DNA of 64,000 nt, taken from Paramacrobiotus metropolitanus. Its lineage: Eukaryota; Tardigrada; Eutardigrada; Parachela; Macrobiotidae. The notes beneath the pieces are model-generated. The model made no database searches. It saw only the letters and a list, made by a program, of their open reading frames with translations, and was not told the DNA's origin. This document shows positions 33,614 through 46,138 of this stretch, in pieces; position 1 is the first letter of the stretch, and every line of letters starts with the position of its first letter. The position numbers were made by a program, and so were the translations under genes. The stretch covers positions 434,001 through 498,000 of the forward strand of contig NW_026570317.1 in NCBI RefSeq assembly GCF_019649055.1, written 5' to 3'.

Positions 33614-34426
33614 CTACAAACTGCTGCAACAATATACATATTGTAATTTCATTTGCAGTACCTCAGTGATACTTTTAGCCATCTTTGACTTCATCAACCC
33701 TCCCTGAAATTTGGTGGTGTATTGGTTTATTGTGCTGGTGTTACGCTCATCAGTAACGAAATGTCGAAAAAACTCTACATCAATCAGGTAAGGCAACATA
33801 GTCTGAACAATCAAATCCCATGCACGAGGAATGCAGGCAAATGCTTGACGACGATAGATTGTATTCCCTGCTCCAAAATCAAGTAGTTGAGCTTGAACAA
33901 TATTTTCCCATGCCAAGACGCTGTAATTTCGGACTGCAGTTATCGTTCCGGGTGCTACAATAGTGTGCTCCCATGCAAGAAAGGTTTCTGACAACATCTG
34001 GCTAACCACCTTGGCTTCGAACTTTGCCACTTCGTTTTGCCGATCGTCATCCGTTACGGAAAATCCAGTTTGAAAACCAGTCTGTTCCCATTTGTCACTG
34101 TGTGCATTTATTCTAGCTACATCCTTCCACTTGAGAATGTTGCGCTTCTGTGCTGGAGCAGTATCGGTTCGTAGTCGAATAGTTTCAGTCCAAATGCGAA
34201 CAAAATTTTCCGACCTTTGAATCCTATCCTCTCGCGCTTGAATCGCACGGTTTTGGATGAAGACGTTTTCTCTATACGAGGTGGTTACGCGGGGAAGTGC
34301 TGTAAACAGCTTTGCCCGAGGCCTATAACACCCATCGTATAATTTTAACGAAGAGCTCTTGAAATTTTTGGTAACTAGTTCGGAAACTATTGACGGTCGA
34401 AAATAGCTAACTACGGCGTCCAGTTT
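33614..34426 (-). CDS. Open 270-residue frame with spaced Trp motifs, probable exon
   Basis: 813 bases stay open on the minus strand with no in-frame ATG, TTG or GTG in the first 130 codons, so it is likely an internal exon rather than a whole gene. Possible borders are an acceptor in the TAG/TTAGC near 34408 and a donor at GAG/GTACTG near 33660. The sequence repeats a loose motif with Trp and hydrophobics: ENFVRIWTETIRL, RNILKWKDVARI, SETFLAWEHTIV, SVLAWENIVQAQ, IPRAWDLIVQTM. I recognise no family. It lies upstream of the minus-strand cullin-kinase copy, with the fold-back element between, but shows no cullin similarity. Confidence 0.45.
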   Translation of the reverse strand, partial: KLDAVVSYFRPSIVSELVTKNFKSSSLKLYDGCYRPRAKLFTALPRVTTSYRENVFIQNRAIQAREDRIQRSENFVRIWTETIRLRTDTAPAQKRNILKWKDVARINAHSDKWEQTGFQTGFSVTDDDRQNEVAKFEAKVVSQMLSETFLAWEHTIVAPGTITAVRNYSVLAWENIVQAQLLDFGAGNTIYRRQAFACIPRAWDLIVQTMLPYLIDVEFFRHFVTDERNTSTINQYTTKFQGGLMKSKMAKSITEVLQMKLQYVYCCSSL

Positions 34427-34544
34427 TCACGTTAAAATGATTCTGAATGGTGAGTTCTAAAACAGTTCAGCACAAATGTTCATTTCATTGAATTTTGTCA
34501 CGTTGCTCTGTGGTTCCACATTTTGTTCAGCTTGCGGTTTATGG

Positions 34545-36060
34545 TGAACAAGAGGTTGTCCAACGTTTAGTTGATTTGCCCAACGCCGGGCCGGGACATT
34601 TCTGTTTGGGACAAAATGCTTTGAGGCATCTTGCCTTGCAACATTTTGACGCAGGACCTTTGGTCGCACTCGCCGATGATTCACCGCAAGCGAAGCTTGT
34701 ACGCTTAGCTTCCACGGGTTTTTCAAATTTCTTATCAGGTTTCCGCGTTCTTTCCTAGTCTTTCTAAGGTCTCTTATCTTGTGACTCTTGTCTTATGTTT
34801 CCTCGGTTCTCCTTATGTTTTCGTATGTCCTCTTAAGTTCATTCTTGTGTTTTCTTATAATTATTTTATTCTAAATGTTTAATTCATTTTAAATGTTATA
34901 TCTTTCTTATGTTTTCGTTGTGTTCTTTCAGGTCTGTTATGTCTTTCTTATGTTTTCTTACTCCAGGTTTATTGTTGATATTCGGATAGGTGGAATTTTT
35001 GTTCGAATAAGTAGCTTTCCGGCAAATTGTCTCATCGTCGAAACGACCTCCCGACTAAATGCCTAACGTCGGGATGTCCAGCCGGGTAATTGTCCCACGA
35101 CGAAAATTTGCGAGGCGACCCGACCTCGACGCTATATGCAGTAGCTGAGGCCAAACGTCGCGCGACGAATCGTCCTCGGCGAAATGTCGCCCTGCCTTGC
35201 GGCGTAGACCACAAGACTCTGCATCCATCAAGCGGGAAAAAAATTCCGGGAGCTTGATACCGTTATCTGAAGTTAATTTTAGCTAGAAGAAGTGTGCTTC
35301 TTTCCTTTTCGGCAAAAGTAGCAAGTTACCGTCTTACCGCAGCCGGTGTGGCCGCTTAGACTAAAGAGTCAGCCGCCACGCTGGCCCACGCATGCTCTCT
35401 CTTTTTGCTCATTGTTCTTGTGTGCCCCATTGAAGCCTCCTTAGAGCCTGCTCTTGTCATTGCACTTCCCCGATTCGTGACTTTAGACTTCCCCGCCCGC
35501 AACACCTTTCCTTTTCTGTAGGTGGCATTTTGCATTCCTCCAAGAAGGTGTTCAGGTGCGCGTGGCACGGTCACTCTCTTTCGCCGACCCCGGTCGGCTG
35601 GCTTCTTGCTGACCTATGCTCACTGGCCACACCGACATTTCACAGACGGCTATCTCGCTGACCGCAAACTTGATGACGACCTTTTGCTGAACTGCATATT
35701 TTTACTCCACATTTTTGAAACGATAACTCGATGATCGAGAGATTGCTTAACGACTGCTTGCTGAAATTGACATGTCGTTGACGACACCCGCTAAATTGCA
35801 TGACCAACAGAAACTTGTCGAAACGCGCTAAAAAGATCTAAGAAAACCTAAGAAAAGTACTATCCAAGTTGAGAAATCCAGCATAAGAGAATAAGAATCA
35901 TAAGAGCCTTAAGAACTGTAGCATACCCATTGCAATCTGAAAATCCTGAAAACCCAAGAAGAACAATGGAAAAGCTTAAAAAAACCTAGGAATCTGGTCG
36001 ATAAGTAAGCTGTCGGTCAACGAAATGGTTTTCGCAAGAAGTTAGGCAGCAAAATTGTGG
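34545..36060. repeat. Dispersed repeat blocks (CTTATGTTTT and GACGAAA types)
   Basis: About 34745-34980 repeats CTTATGTTTT-like words. About 34985-35215 and 35590-35850 contain degenerate CGACGAAA / TTGCTGAC phrases. About 35820-35990 carries the complementary AAAACCTAAG. They resemble the block in the kinase intron near 30.06-30.48 kb, partly in opposite orientation. No gene supported. Confidence 0.35.
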
Positions 36061-36504
36061 AAAAGGCAAACAGTTAGTACGTAATTTTTCGATAGCCAGT
36101 TGTGGCAAACAGCACTATGGCGGCCAGCAAACTGTCGCAAAAGGAAAATGCGGAGCACACATCCTCCAGCTAGCATTAACAGCAATTAACGTTCTTATTT
36201 TCTAAATTGTCTTCAGTCACCGCCGGCAAGATTCTGATTGGGCGTATTCAAACACAATGTCATGTGACGCAGTTCTGGATACGGCCGATCTAACTGTGGT
36301 ATCAGAGCTTTCTGAAGGTTTTTGGTTAGAGAGATCTCCAGACTGTGGGGAGGCCACGCGTAATATTGACCTTTCTTATATATAAAATTTTATATATATT
36401 TTGTGTATATCAATAATAAACATTGGTTATATCACAAATTTTGTTTTCTTTCATGACTTCGACGGCTTCTACCTATGCCTACTCGCAAGCTTTTTTTGGC
36501 GAAC

Positions 36505-36880
36505 TGTAGCTGTCCGCACAAGTTGCACCACAGAGTGGGGGCCCGCGCTCAAGCTCGGACTTGGCTACTAAACTTGGACTTGGACCACACTTGGACTTCA
36601 TACTTCGGACTTGGACTTCCTAACTTGGACCTGACTTTTAAACTTGGACTTCAAACTTGGACTTCTTTTGAGAAAAAAACTGGTGAGCCTAAGAAACCTA
36701 AGAAAACTAAGAAATTTAAGAAACCTAAGAATCCTGGAAAAAAGTCTAACTTGAAGAGTCCAAGTCCCAGTTTAGAAATCCAAGTTCTAAAAGTCCAAAT
36801 TAAGATGTCCGAGTGTGGTCCGAGTCCAAGTTTTATTAGTCCAAGTCCAAGTCCGAGCTTGAGCACGGGCCCGGAGTCGT
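36505..36880. repeat. GGACTT-rich fold-back with a known element end
   Basis: About 130-base arms (36533-36663 and 36747-36877) are imperfect reverse complements. Both are built from GGACTTGGACTT-type words and begin with GGGCCCG...GCTCAAGCTCGGAC. The centre repeats CCTAAGAAA. At 36505-36541 the sequence CTGTAGCTGTCCGCACAAG matches the left end of the element at 8619 over about 37 bases, with a few changes. The expected right end is missing or diverged. Confidence 0.55.
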
Positions 36881-37119
36881 GTGTATCTTTGCACCTAAAT
36901 TGCACGACGTTTAGCACAGAGTGTGGGTTGGCCAGCAGTATGACGACAAAGGCTGGGCTAGACAGCGGTGTAACCTGCCCTGGCGGAAACAAATTAACCG
37001 AGATAAATTTTCAAAGCTGAATTACCTGTACGATCCTGGGTCGAAACTGATTTCCCTTCTGCAAAAGCTGTCTACTCTTCTGCAATGACAAAAAGCTATA
37101 GTAACTAATCAAGCAAGCG

Positions 37120-37440
37120 AGCGAAGCGAGCTTGTGTTCTATACGTAGGATTTGAGGTTCTCTATAACACGGAGACCTCGAACCCGGGTCCCTGGGTTCG
37201 CCCTTGAGTTTTTGCTGCTGACCTACACAACTCGACACGCTGAGCCGAATGGCATCGAGGAACCCAAGAACCCGGGTTCGAGGTCGCTTAGGCCCCAGAG
37301 GTCGCCACCGGGATTTTGCACTTTTCTGGTACAGTTTAATGTGGCGATTCTAACCAAAGTACCCGGGTTTGAGGTCTCGGGATCCCCGAGGTCGCCACCG
37401 GGATTTTGGCTTTTTATTGTGCAGTTTAATGCGGCGAGTA
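37120..37440 (+). repeat. Short direct repeats
   Basis: GAGGTCGCCACCGGGATTTT occurs at about 37298 and 37389. A second word, GTACAGTTTAATG/TGCAGTTTAATG, repeats with the same spacing, giving a tandem unit of about 91 bases. GAACCCGGGT words recur to the left. Non-coding. Confidence 0.5.
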
Positions 37441-39460
37441 TTTTAAGAACAACCAAAATCTTAAAAAATTTGAAAACAAATAAAATATTTTTAAATCTTG
37501 ATAATTATTTGTCAATATTTCAAAATATTTTTCTAAACATTTGAAAGTATTTCTAAGAATTTCTTTAAATATATTTAAAAATAATATTTAAAAACTCTAA
37601 AATTTCTGATATTTTTAGAAATTGCTAATTAATTATGTTAAGTATTTTAAAATACAGTAAAACCTCTCTATAAAATACAGGCACGGTTCCATCAGTTTCG
37701 TACGTTATACTGGGGTGTATTTTATAAAAGGAAACTGCCCCCAGGGGCGCCATGATAATTTGGGGTGGGGGCCGCCGCAGTACATGTATTTTATTAAAGC
37801 AACATTAAGGAAGTATCAAGAATCTGTAGTACTAGTACATCACAAGTTTGTATTGCATATGAGTACATTAAAAGATGCAAACTTCGTTTTGAGTTCATCA
37901 TAAACATAAAGTATGATTAGTACTTGAAGACGAGTATAAAATATTTTTTGTGAGATAGACATATATAGTAATTACCATTTACATATGCATATAGTAATTA
38001 CCATTTACACAAACAACGTTAATGTTGCTCCATATTAGTTCAGGATATATTTCTAGATATTTCCGAATATTTCGAATATATTAAATATTCAAAGGAATAA
38101 ATCATTTAAATTAATAATAAAATTACGATATTAAGGTAAATATTTTTAAGTCCTCCCATTCTTTTGAATATTTCCTAAAATATTTCGAAATGTTATTGAA
38201 TATTTTAAATATTCAAACAAATTAAATAAGTTAAATCGGTTATGTGGTTATGGAAATATTTTCAAAATTTGTGGGTCTTCCTAATTATTCCCCATTCTTG
38301 GAAATTTTGCTAAAAATATTTCTAAATACTTCTAAAAATATTTCCGAAAATATTCTAAATATTAGTAAAAATATTTCTAAATACTTCTGAATATGTCTAA
38401 AAATTGCTAAATTCTGTTAATGATTCTAATATATACACAGATTTCTAATATTTCTATGTATGTTTCTAAGTGAATCTTAGAACTAATTATAAAAAGGTTT
38501 ATAATATTTCTGCATATTCCTTAGTATTGCTAAATTCTCCTAAATATTTTTAAATATTTTTGTAAGTATTTCTAATTATTTCAAATAAATTCATAAAAAT
38601 TTTTAATTTACTTATAAATATCTTTAAATATTTCTAAATGCTTATTAAAATTTTAAATAATTTGTTTTACTATTTAAGAATATTTCTAAATATTGCTGAC
38701 TTCTTTTAAATGTTTTAAAGTATTTCTAATATTTTTATTCATATTAAGTCTTTCCAAAAAATGCTATTATAAAAATATTTCTTAATGTTTCTGAATATTT
38801 CTAAACATTGCGAACTCCTTTTAATGGTTCTAAATATTTATACAGTTTTCTAATATTTATATATATAATTCGAAATGCTTCTCAAAAATATTTTTAACAA
38901 TATTCAAAACTCTTTGCACATATTTTTAAATACTGCTAAATTCTTCTAAAATATTTTTATTTATTCTTATAAAAATTTTCAAATATTTTCGATATATCTA
39001 TTAATTTTTTAAAATTGATTTCTAAGAACTCTTAAATATTCCAAATGCTTTTGAATATTTTTTAATAAATTATGTAATATCCAGATACTTTTAAATATTC
39101 ATGAATTCGTTTAAATGTTTCTAAATATTTCGTAGTATATTTCTAAAGATTTATAATATTTTCATTTATGGTTCTAGATACATTTCTAAAAATATTTCTA
39201 AAAATAATTCTTAAAAAATTTGTAAAAATGTTTCCAAAAATATGTCTAAAGATATTTTACAATGTTTTAGATATTGCAAAATAGTTCTAAAAATTTTTAT
39301 ATATTTTTCTAAATATTTTTAAATTTTTTAGAATATGTCTAAATTTATTTCGTAATATTTTTAATAAATTATAAATATTTCGTAATATGTCTACTTATTT
39401 TTGCAAATATTTATGAATATTTCTAGATATTCTAACTATTTTCAATTATTACGATCACGA
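37440..39460. repeat. 2-kb AT-rich tract of TTTCTAAATATT words
   Basis: A degenerate array of TTTCTAAATATTT and its variants, with almost no G or C. At about 37657 a CAGTAAAACCTCTCTATAA sequence next to TA resembles a Tigger-like end, but no partner was found. No gene. Confidence 0.6.
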
Positions 39461-40228
39461 TCGTTTGATTAAATGATAATGAGGATATTTGCATCTTTCT
39501 ACATTCTACATTATCTTTAGCAGTTTTACAAATCTTCTCTCCACCTTTAGCATTCCTCCACCACGGTAAATAAGAAATATCTCTTTTATACGGTGCTTAC
39601 ACAATTGGGGTGGCATCTTGATTCTTAATCACCTGTAATATATTCTGGTGAATTTGTTTTATTGAGAACAACTGAAACTAAAGACTAAGAAAAAATAGAT
39701 ATTCATGTTTATTGATAAAAATTAATTTTCGAATAAAACAGAAATTTAGTAATTTACCTAATGCTGGCGGTATACCTACAACATATCGATGCAATAACAG
39801 AATTTCGCACAAAATAACAGGCTTGAGTTTGTATTACAGATAAACGTTGTGACAATATTATTATGTACCACGGGAAATAATTACTCATAAAAAATAATTT
39901 TGAGACGAGTCATTACTTGCATCAACACTAAAACTACACTAAAATGTCGGTAGGAATAATCATACGCTGTTATTGGGTTTAAAAATTAATAATCCTGTAA
40001 TTGCTGCACGTTGCTTTGTGTGTCATGTCTATTGTTTAGTTGCCGATCATTAAATAAAATAATATACTACCGATAGGTGTTTGAGCTGCGCAGCTGTACT
40101 ATGGGAGCCGTCCTTGGTGCTGTCTGTGTATTAGTGTCGAAAAATGTCTACATATGGCTTGCTTGCTTGCCCTTAGGGCTGCTGAGACCTATACTAGTAA
40201 CTTTTATAAGCATGTACTCTTTGGTTGT
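39461..40228. other. No gene seen
   Basis: AT-rich intergenic sequence 3' of the small membrane protein gene. Nothing further supported. Confidence 0.5.
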
Positions 40229-41069
40229 TTAAGTGTACCTGGAGTCCATTGTGGGTGAAAGACTAATGCTCGGTGGAGAACTTCGTCTTTCTAGACAGGA
40301 AATTTTCCTCGTGCTGCTCTTATCGTTTATGCAACAGCAGATAGTCAGTGTGATTATAATACTAATCAAGAAGGCGCAACATCCAAGGGAGATCAGGACT
40401 ATCTCTGTAATAAGTGAAAACTTTGCAGTTGCGCATCGCCACCGGTCACCGGACACCTTGTCCGTTAAACACGAAAAACCGCCGTGACACCAAAACCTCT
40501 AAATCCCAGTCCTCTTAAAAACTTACCGTCTCATACAATTTCGTATTAACGTTTTCTCAGTACTCGGACATCGTAACCATAATTCGATCGTTGTCTGGAC
40601 AATATTTTTGGACGGTTTGACAAGCTTTGGTCTTTAGCCGTACGATCGAAACACTCCTCGGAAAGGTGTTTGGTAATCGACGCAGAATTCACTGACCGTT
40701 TGGGTTTCAATTGTCATACCACTGTGTTCAGGTCGACATCAAAGATCCGTTAGGGCTTAAGCTATTTCGTTTTAAACCAGACGGTTTTTCGGTGAAACGG
40801 CCGAAGAGTCAGACGCAAGTCAAATCGTGTAGGTGGGTTTAGTGATTACCTGTCCTATCGATTTGCGTATCGTCCACAGAACCATCGACATAACCATAAC
40901 TGGGTTGCGGGACCGGGATAGGGCTTGGGAACCGATCGAAAAGTTGTGAGTGGTTGCGAACGGGTTGGTGGCCTATCAAATTTTGTGCACTTGGTGGTAA
41001 ACTCCGGCACCGAATCGATGTTGTCCATGCGGCAGAAAGCACCAGTAAAATCAAAACAGTCCTTGTCAT
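40229..41069 (-). CDS. Small type I membrane protein, two exons
   Basis: Exon 1 is 41069-40850 and ends AGG ACA G/GTAATC. Exon 2 is 40404-40229, after ATTACAG. The codon G/AG gives Glu and the phases match, for 131 residues. The N-terminus MTRTVLILLVLSAAWTTS is a signal peptide. A short Pro-rich ectodomain (PSPIPVPQPSYGYVDG) follows. A transmembrane helix at about 76-98 (VLISLGCCAFLISIIITL) is followed by a Cys cluster and a Ser-rich tail of about 30 residues. I do not recognise the family. An extra small exon in the 445-base intron cannot be excluded. Confidence 0.6.
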
Positions 41070-41459
41070 TTTCGCTGTGAATGGTTTCTCTTAATACTTA
41101 ATACCTAACGATGGACTCTACAGGATTAATAAATCACATAAGTGAACATGTTTAAGGCACCACCATAGCACATAAACTAGCATCTACTTAATCTTTTCGA
41201 AATGACAGAAGTTTTTATGCCAATGCCTGCTTGATAGCTTGCTGTATTGCGTGCATTCATACTATCAGTTGAGAAATGGTGCTTATCTTTAAACAGACTT
41301 CGCTATCAGCAGATTCAGTCACAACCAGTCTCGCGGACCGAGATCTTGAACTTTAAAATTGATACAATTAATAATTATATCGTTATCAAATCGAGTCAAT
41401 GAATTTAACGCTTGCAATCACCGTTATTGTTGTAAGAATCACGGTTATTGTTGTAAGAA

Positions 41460-41740
41460 TGTTATTGCAAGAATCAAGTTGCGGTTATAAAGCAACGGTG
41501 AATTACGATCTCCAAGAACTGCGTCGTACAAACACGGTGTCCCGTTTCAATATCAATCAGCATTTCATTAATGTCGCGCACAATACCTTCGCCGAGAACT
41601 TGCCCGTGCTGCCGCTTATCCGGCATGGTAACGCGTAGTTCATCGCAGACAATAAGCAGGTTGCGTTTTTGCAAGAAGGCAGCGACTGACGTAGGAATTA
41701 ACGACGGGGTTACAATTAACGAACGTTTAAACGGCAGCAC
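41460..41740 (-). pseudogene. Fragment of cullin-kinase family, cullin exon only
   Basis: Reads ELRVTMPDKRQHGQVLGEG and IVRDINEMLIDIETG, aligning with the 261-nt cullin exon at 31696-31436 (KLRTAIMNKRKHEEFLGEG, IMRGIYDMLTDLGKG). After this a frameshift is needed to continue with YDAVLGD and LLYNR. No kinase exon is seen next to it, so it is a relic. Confidence 0.6.
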
Positions 41741-42307
41741 ACGTCTGTATTACCAAAACCATTTCCCCTTCGTTACTAACGAAACGAAGGGGATATCGTT
41801 TCGTTAATACCGAAGGGATGTTCAGTAACGCACACCTGGTGTCATTATCATGTTACACCTGGTTAACTTATCATCTTACAGAAATATTGGTCGATATATT
41901 ATAACTGCATTCCATTAAAAACTACCGAAATAAGTTTTCTTGCTCGTGTAATGAAGGTCAAGTGGATTTTAGATTTCCAAAGACATCACTTTTTTCAGAT
42001 AAAAGCTGATTTCTCAAAGATCACGGTTGTCCACACATACAGCGCTCTTATTAAATTGCCGATCAATAAGAAAGAAGAAAGATAATTAAAAGGATTGTAC
42101 CATGCCCTTTTCGTGTTTTGTTAATTGTATTGTTTTCACATGAAGTAAGCACAAGCGTACTAAATACACGCAGTTAATAAATGCAGTTTCAAAGGTGCTT
42201 CCAAGTGCGATATGCCGATATCAGACAGTTCACATTCCTTTTCAACACAGATTTTAGAAACAGTTTAAATTGCTACATTCGACAACTATGAATGAAAACA
42301 GTCCGCA

Positions 42308-44920
42308 ATGTTCGCATTAATGGATCGCCGATACAGAATGCCGATGGAGCTGCTGCCCATAGAATTTCCAATTTTGAAGCAGCTTCCGCCTTCCGGACCA
42401 CGGATATACCGAGCGCGGGCCATCAATTTTCGAGTAGAGGACAGCTCTTATCATTTATCGGAAGAAAACATGCAGTTTTGGATACAGTGCTTTAGTGACA
42501 GTGTAGACGATCATTCACGCCAAGGGAGACAGCAGATGATGGTCCTTCGCCACTATTTAAACTTTTGACAATTACCTGGTATCTGAATCAGAATTTTAGT
42601 TAAAGATAAAAATGTCGGTTGCACTCATTGCTCGGCTTGGTGCGGTAACTGTCAAATTTAGCTTAACGCAGCTATCACGTAATGTGAAGAGCAAAAATTA
42701 AGAAACTTGCTGTAGTCGTTGTGAATCTCATGATTACACTTGGTTTATGTTATTTTCGCTTATGTAGGACGATTATTATATGCCGAATGAGCGTGGGCTC
42801 TAAATCAATTTAATATTGTAAAATTTTATGTCTACTCCGCTTCAGGTTTGCGATCACCTTCCGCAGACCTCATATACAAATTTCCTTGATAGTTTGAGCA
42901 TGCACTGGATGTGGTTTTACCTTTGCGCAAGACATGTGGGAAGGCTTATCAAAATCGGGGTACGTAAAATGAGTCTAATATAAGCACCGTTGACATTTTC
43001 CCGTAAAGTACGGTCTTGTAAACACAGGACGCCAATCATACCAAAGAACAAATCCGGCAACTTTTCCATTGCGTTAGGATGTTGTTCAGAAATCAGATTA
43101 TGAGCCACGAAGCAGTCCGTAACAAGCTACGTACCATCATGAGGACCGAAACGCGATTCGGCACGCTACTGGATGCGGAGACCAGTGTAATTCATAAGCA
43201 AGTGCGTGGCAGACCTACTACAAGAGCGAGCGAAAACGACGAATATCTCGCAATACTAATTAATGATGATATACTCCGGGACGCATACGAAATGCTCATG
43301 GATCTGGGTGAAGGAACACCTCAAGTTTACGACGCTGTTTGCGAAAATGCGGATCTACTGGTACTCTACGCCCGGCTTTTGGTGCGTCATGGGTCAACCG
43401 CGAACCGCTAAACCATTCTGGAAAAATTCTTCCAAAAGATGTTTTGAGAAACACTAGAAGCGTTTTGTATGTTTCTAGGTGCACGTCCGAAGCTGTATCT
43501 CAACGCAGAGAATCGAGTTTGATTTCATGCATTCGTCGATGCCACTGGTATCTATGGGACAGGTTAGAGCGTGCAGACCACAGGAGACTGTTTTATTCGG
43601 TAGTAAGTGCCAATACCTCTACACAAATGACGATTACCTCGGAGCAGGAAGTTTTGGAACTGTATACGAAGCAATCATAACTGACAGTGGCAATGCCACG
43701 TATGGCAGGCAGCGGTTAATTGTGAAGGTCCAGCCCCGGTAGCCCATGGACAATAATGCAGACTTGATGCAGTGTCCTGGAAAATGGAATAGCTGGTGGC
43801 AAAGACTTGACAAGTTCTGAAACTGAAGCATCCCCTTCTTCTGGCGTGCCATAAGGTTTTCGTTATAATCGCGGCAGGGAAAGCATCGCGTATAGAAATT
43901 CGCATGGATTACTGCGGTTAAGTTCAGGCGCGTGATACTTTGGTTTTCTGGAATCTTAAATATGTGTAGTTTGTGTTTGTCAGACCGCAGTCTAAGCACG
44001 AAGCTGCATTAAGCTTGCTTGATGAGAAATGATTGCACACGCTGCAAGATAGCACAGTAACACTGTACCTTGAGCTACCCTGTGACACTTAACAATTTGC
44101 TGACCGTTATGCTGCTGATTTCAGTACTCGTTAGCCGAAGGATTTTTGAATTGTCCTGTCTTTTTGTGAAACCGCGCTCAACAAGAACTGTAATTTTTAA
44201 TTTTTAGTTGGGGATCTCGCGCGCCTTTTATAACACCACAAGGAAAAGAACACTCTACTTAATTATTCTACAGCCTTGCACTACGTAACCGACATTGCTT
44301 CCGGATTACATTTTCTCCATTATAATGACATCATGCATGGCGATCTAAAGCTCGGAAATATCTTGTTGCAACGGATCGGAATTCAGTATCGACTACTTAT
44401 CGGTGATCCTGACGGCAGCGTACAACTACGACGCTGCTTAACCAGCGCCGGTGACATTGGAAACGTTCGGGGTCACAATCCGCTATACGGCTCCGGAAAT
44501 CCTTGAGCAGTTAACTGGACAAGCAAATCAGGTGGATAAACCTGGACGGAAATCGGATATCTGGAGTTTTGGATGCGTTGTCTTGGATTTGGTAAATTGC
44601 GTTATCGGAAAACATACAAAGTTGCTTTATAAAGAAGAGGAGCGAAAAGAAGTCGGGGTAGGGCGCCAGGATTTCATCTTCATTCAGTTGGTTGTCGAGA
44701 AGGGCTTCTTCCATATGTGGATGATAGTGCTCCAGCAGCTCTGGCCGAATGTATTCGTCGCTGCTTGCGCACGGGAGTCAGTGAGAGAAATTCTGCGAAA
44801 GAGCTAATAACCTTTCTGCAAACAGGTACGTATCAGTTTGCACACTTTCTTTTAACACGAGTTTCGAAGATGCTTCCCATGTTTTTCTTTTGTGCAGAGG
44901 TGGCTTGTGCTCCGGAATGA
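42308..44920 (+). pseudogene. Cullin-kinase fusion family member, degenerate
   Basis: Exon-like blocks: 42308-42568 (RARAINFRVEDSSYHLSEE, like the cullin-3 N-terminus), 42846-42959 (114 nt), 43028-43381 (the cullin exon with a 31-codon insertion), 43479-43916 (glycine loop YLGAGSFGTVYEA), 44208 to about 44830 (HGDLKLGNILL, PGRKSDIWSFGC). Lesions seen: TAG at 43740-43742; a frame change within the same exon; TAA at 44231-44233; a one-base insertion near 44475 and a one-base deletion near 44705. IGDPDGS replaces IGDLDDS. The second cullin exon (the segment ending KHG) was not found. Blocks and splice sites are otherwise in the family's order, so this is a decayed duplicate. Confidence 0.8.
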
Positions 44921-46138
44921 CGCATGAGTACCTCGGCAATGAAAATCGTGGAAAAGGTTCAACGGATCATCAGCCTTGCACTTCACGGGATATGACGCTC
45001 ATTTTGAATTTTATAGGCTATCATCAATTTGGTACAACTTGTAAAACAGAGAAAACGGCTTGGTCATGTCAGACTTTTCTAGTTCATAAAACGCGGTGAG
45101 TGAAAGCTGGAAGCAAAACATTCCGACCTACGGTACCTGTCTTTAACATCTTTAAAACCGAAGCGTCAAATCATCTACGTATATACTGCCGAGTGCCGAC
45201 TAAGATTACAATCATAACTTCTGCGCAGTGAAAGCTTTCCTTGGTATGATTGTTGATGCAAAACTGTAGACGTAAAAATTTTGCTGTCAAAGATAATAAT
45301 AAGATTTAGCATGATTTTCGTCGAATCTTGTTATTTCGAGACATTAAAACGTTTCTGTAAAACATTAAATTAAAAACCCCGTCACTGCAGCTTTGATTTT
45401 TACAACAGAGTGACTGTCGGTGCTTACGGATCGAGTTATTAACGATACGTTTTAGAAGATGGCTGCGTCTACCATTAGGACGATGAGCATAACAATGTTA
45501 TGTCAAAATGGTAATAATTATTACGTTCAACAAGCCGACTAACAAGGAAGGGTAAGCAGTGTGCCATTCAGCCGTCTACTGCTTTTAAGTTACTGTAGCT
45601 GATTTTGTGGAAAAAACGTGTGGAAAGCACGAATACATTTAAGTGGTGGTCGTACGTATGCAAACTGGCGCAGTCAGTATCCAGTTTTAGGCTGCACTTT
45701 GAACGCAGCGACACAAGCAAGCGTGTTTTCGCAGCTGATACGAGGTACCATCGCTCAGTCGGCTAGCGTGAGCAGAATAACACTACTGTACTACGACCTG
45801 TTTTAAAGTCCGTACTACTTTTTTCTTCTTGATATTACTATAGTAATTAGTGCCTGTGAACAATTTGCAAAACCTACCAGCGCAATGAGCACGAAAGGAA
45901 CATCTGGTTGAGCAAAGCACTCACATTTCTTTGTAATCAACTCATAAACGTGTAAATTTACTATAAATGTCTAAGCTGAAAGACTAGATTTAATTAGACC
46001 ACACTATATTTAGTATTGCTGGGTAAAAAACCTGATGCTATGTATTTAGATAGCTTAATTACGGAAATACGGCTAGTTAACAACCTGGTAGTTGTAGTGA
46101 AAGTTTAAAGTGGTTAACGAAAAAATTAGCAACAGTTT
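44921..46138. other. No gene seen
   Basis: Intergenic DNA between the two plus-strand family members, probably holding the promoter and 5' end of the intact copy. The first exon of that copy could not be fixed. Confidence 0.4.

Noticed and set aside
36297-36308. TGGTATCAGAGC, like the primer binding site of some plant retrotransposons
   Set aside because: No LTR pair or retrotransposon frame is present nearby, and animal initiator tRNA would need a different sequence.
36475-37020. 181-codon frame over the GGACTT fold-back
   Set aside because: The sequence is hexamer repeat (SPSPS, LDL); the antisense frame is open too. No start context or splice chain.
41764-41792. CCCCTTCGTT/AACGAAGGGG palindrome
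   Set aside because: A short hairpin with no gene end or element border attached; could be a terminator-like or chance structure, not supportable.
43339-43680. Alternative 113-codon frame bridging two blocks of the kinase pseudogene
   Set aside because: It reads through an intron in the wrong frame for both the cullin and kinase exons.
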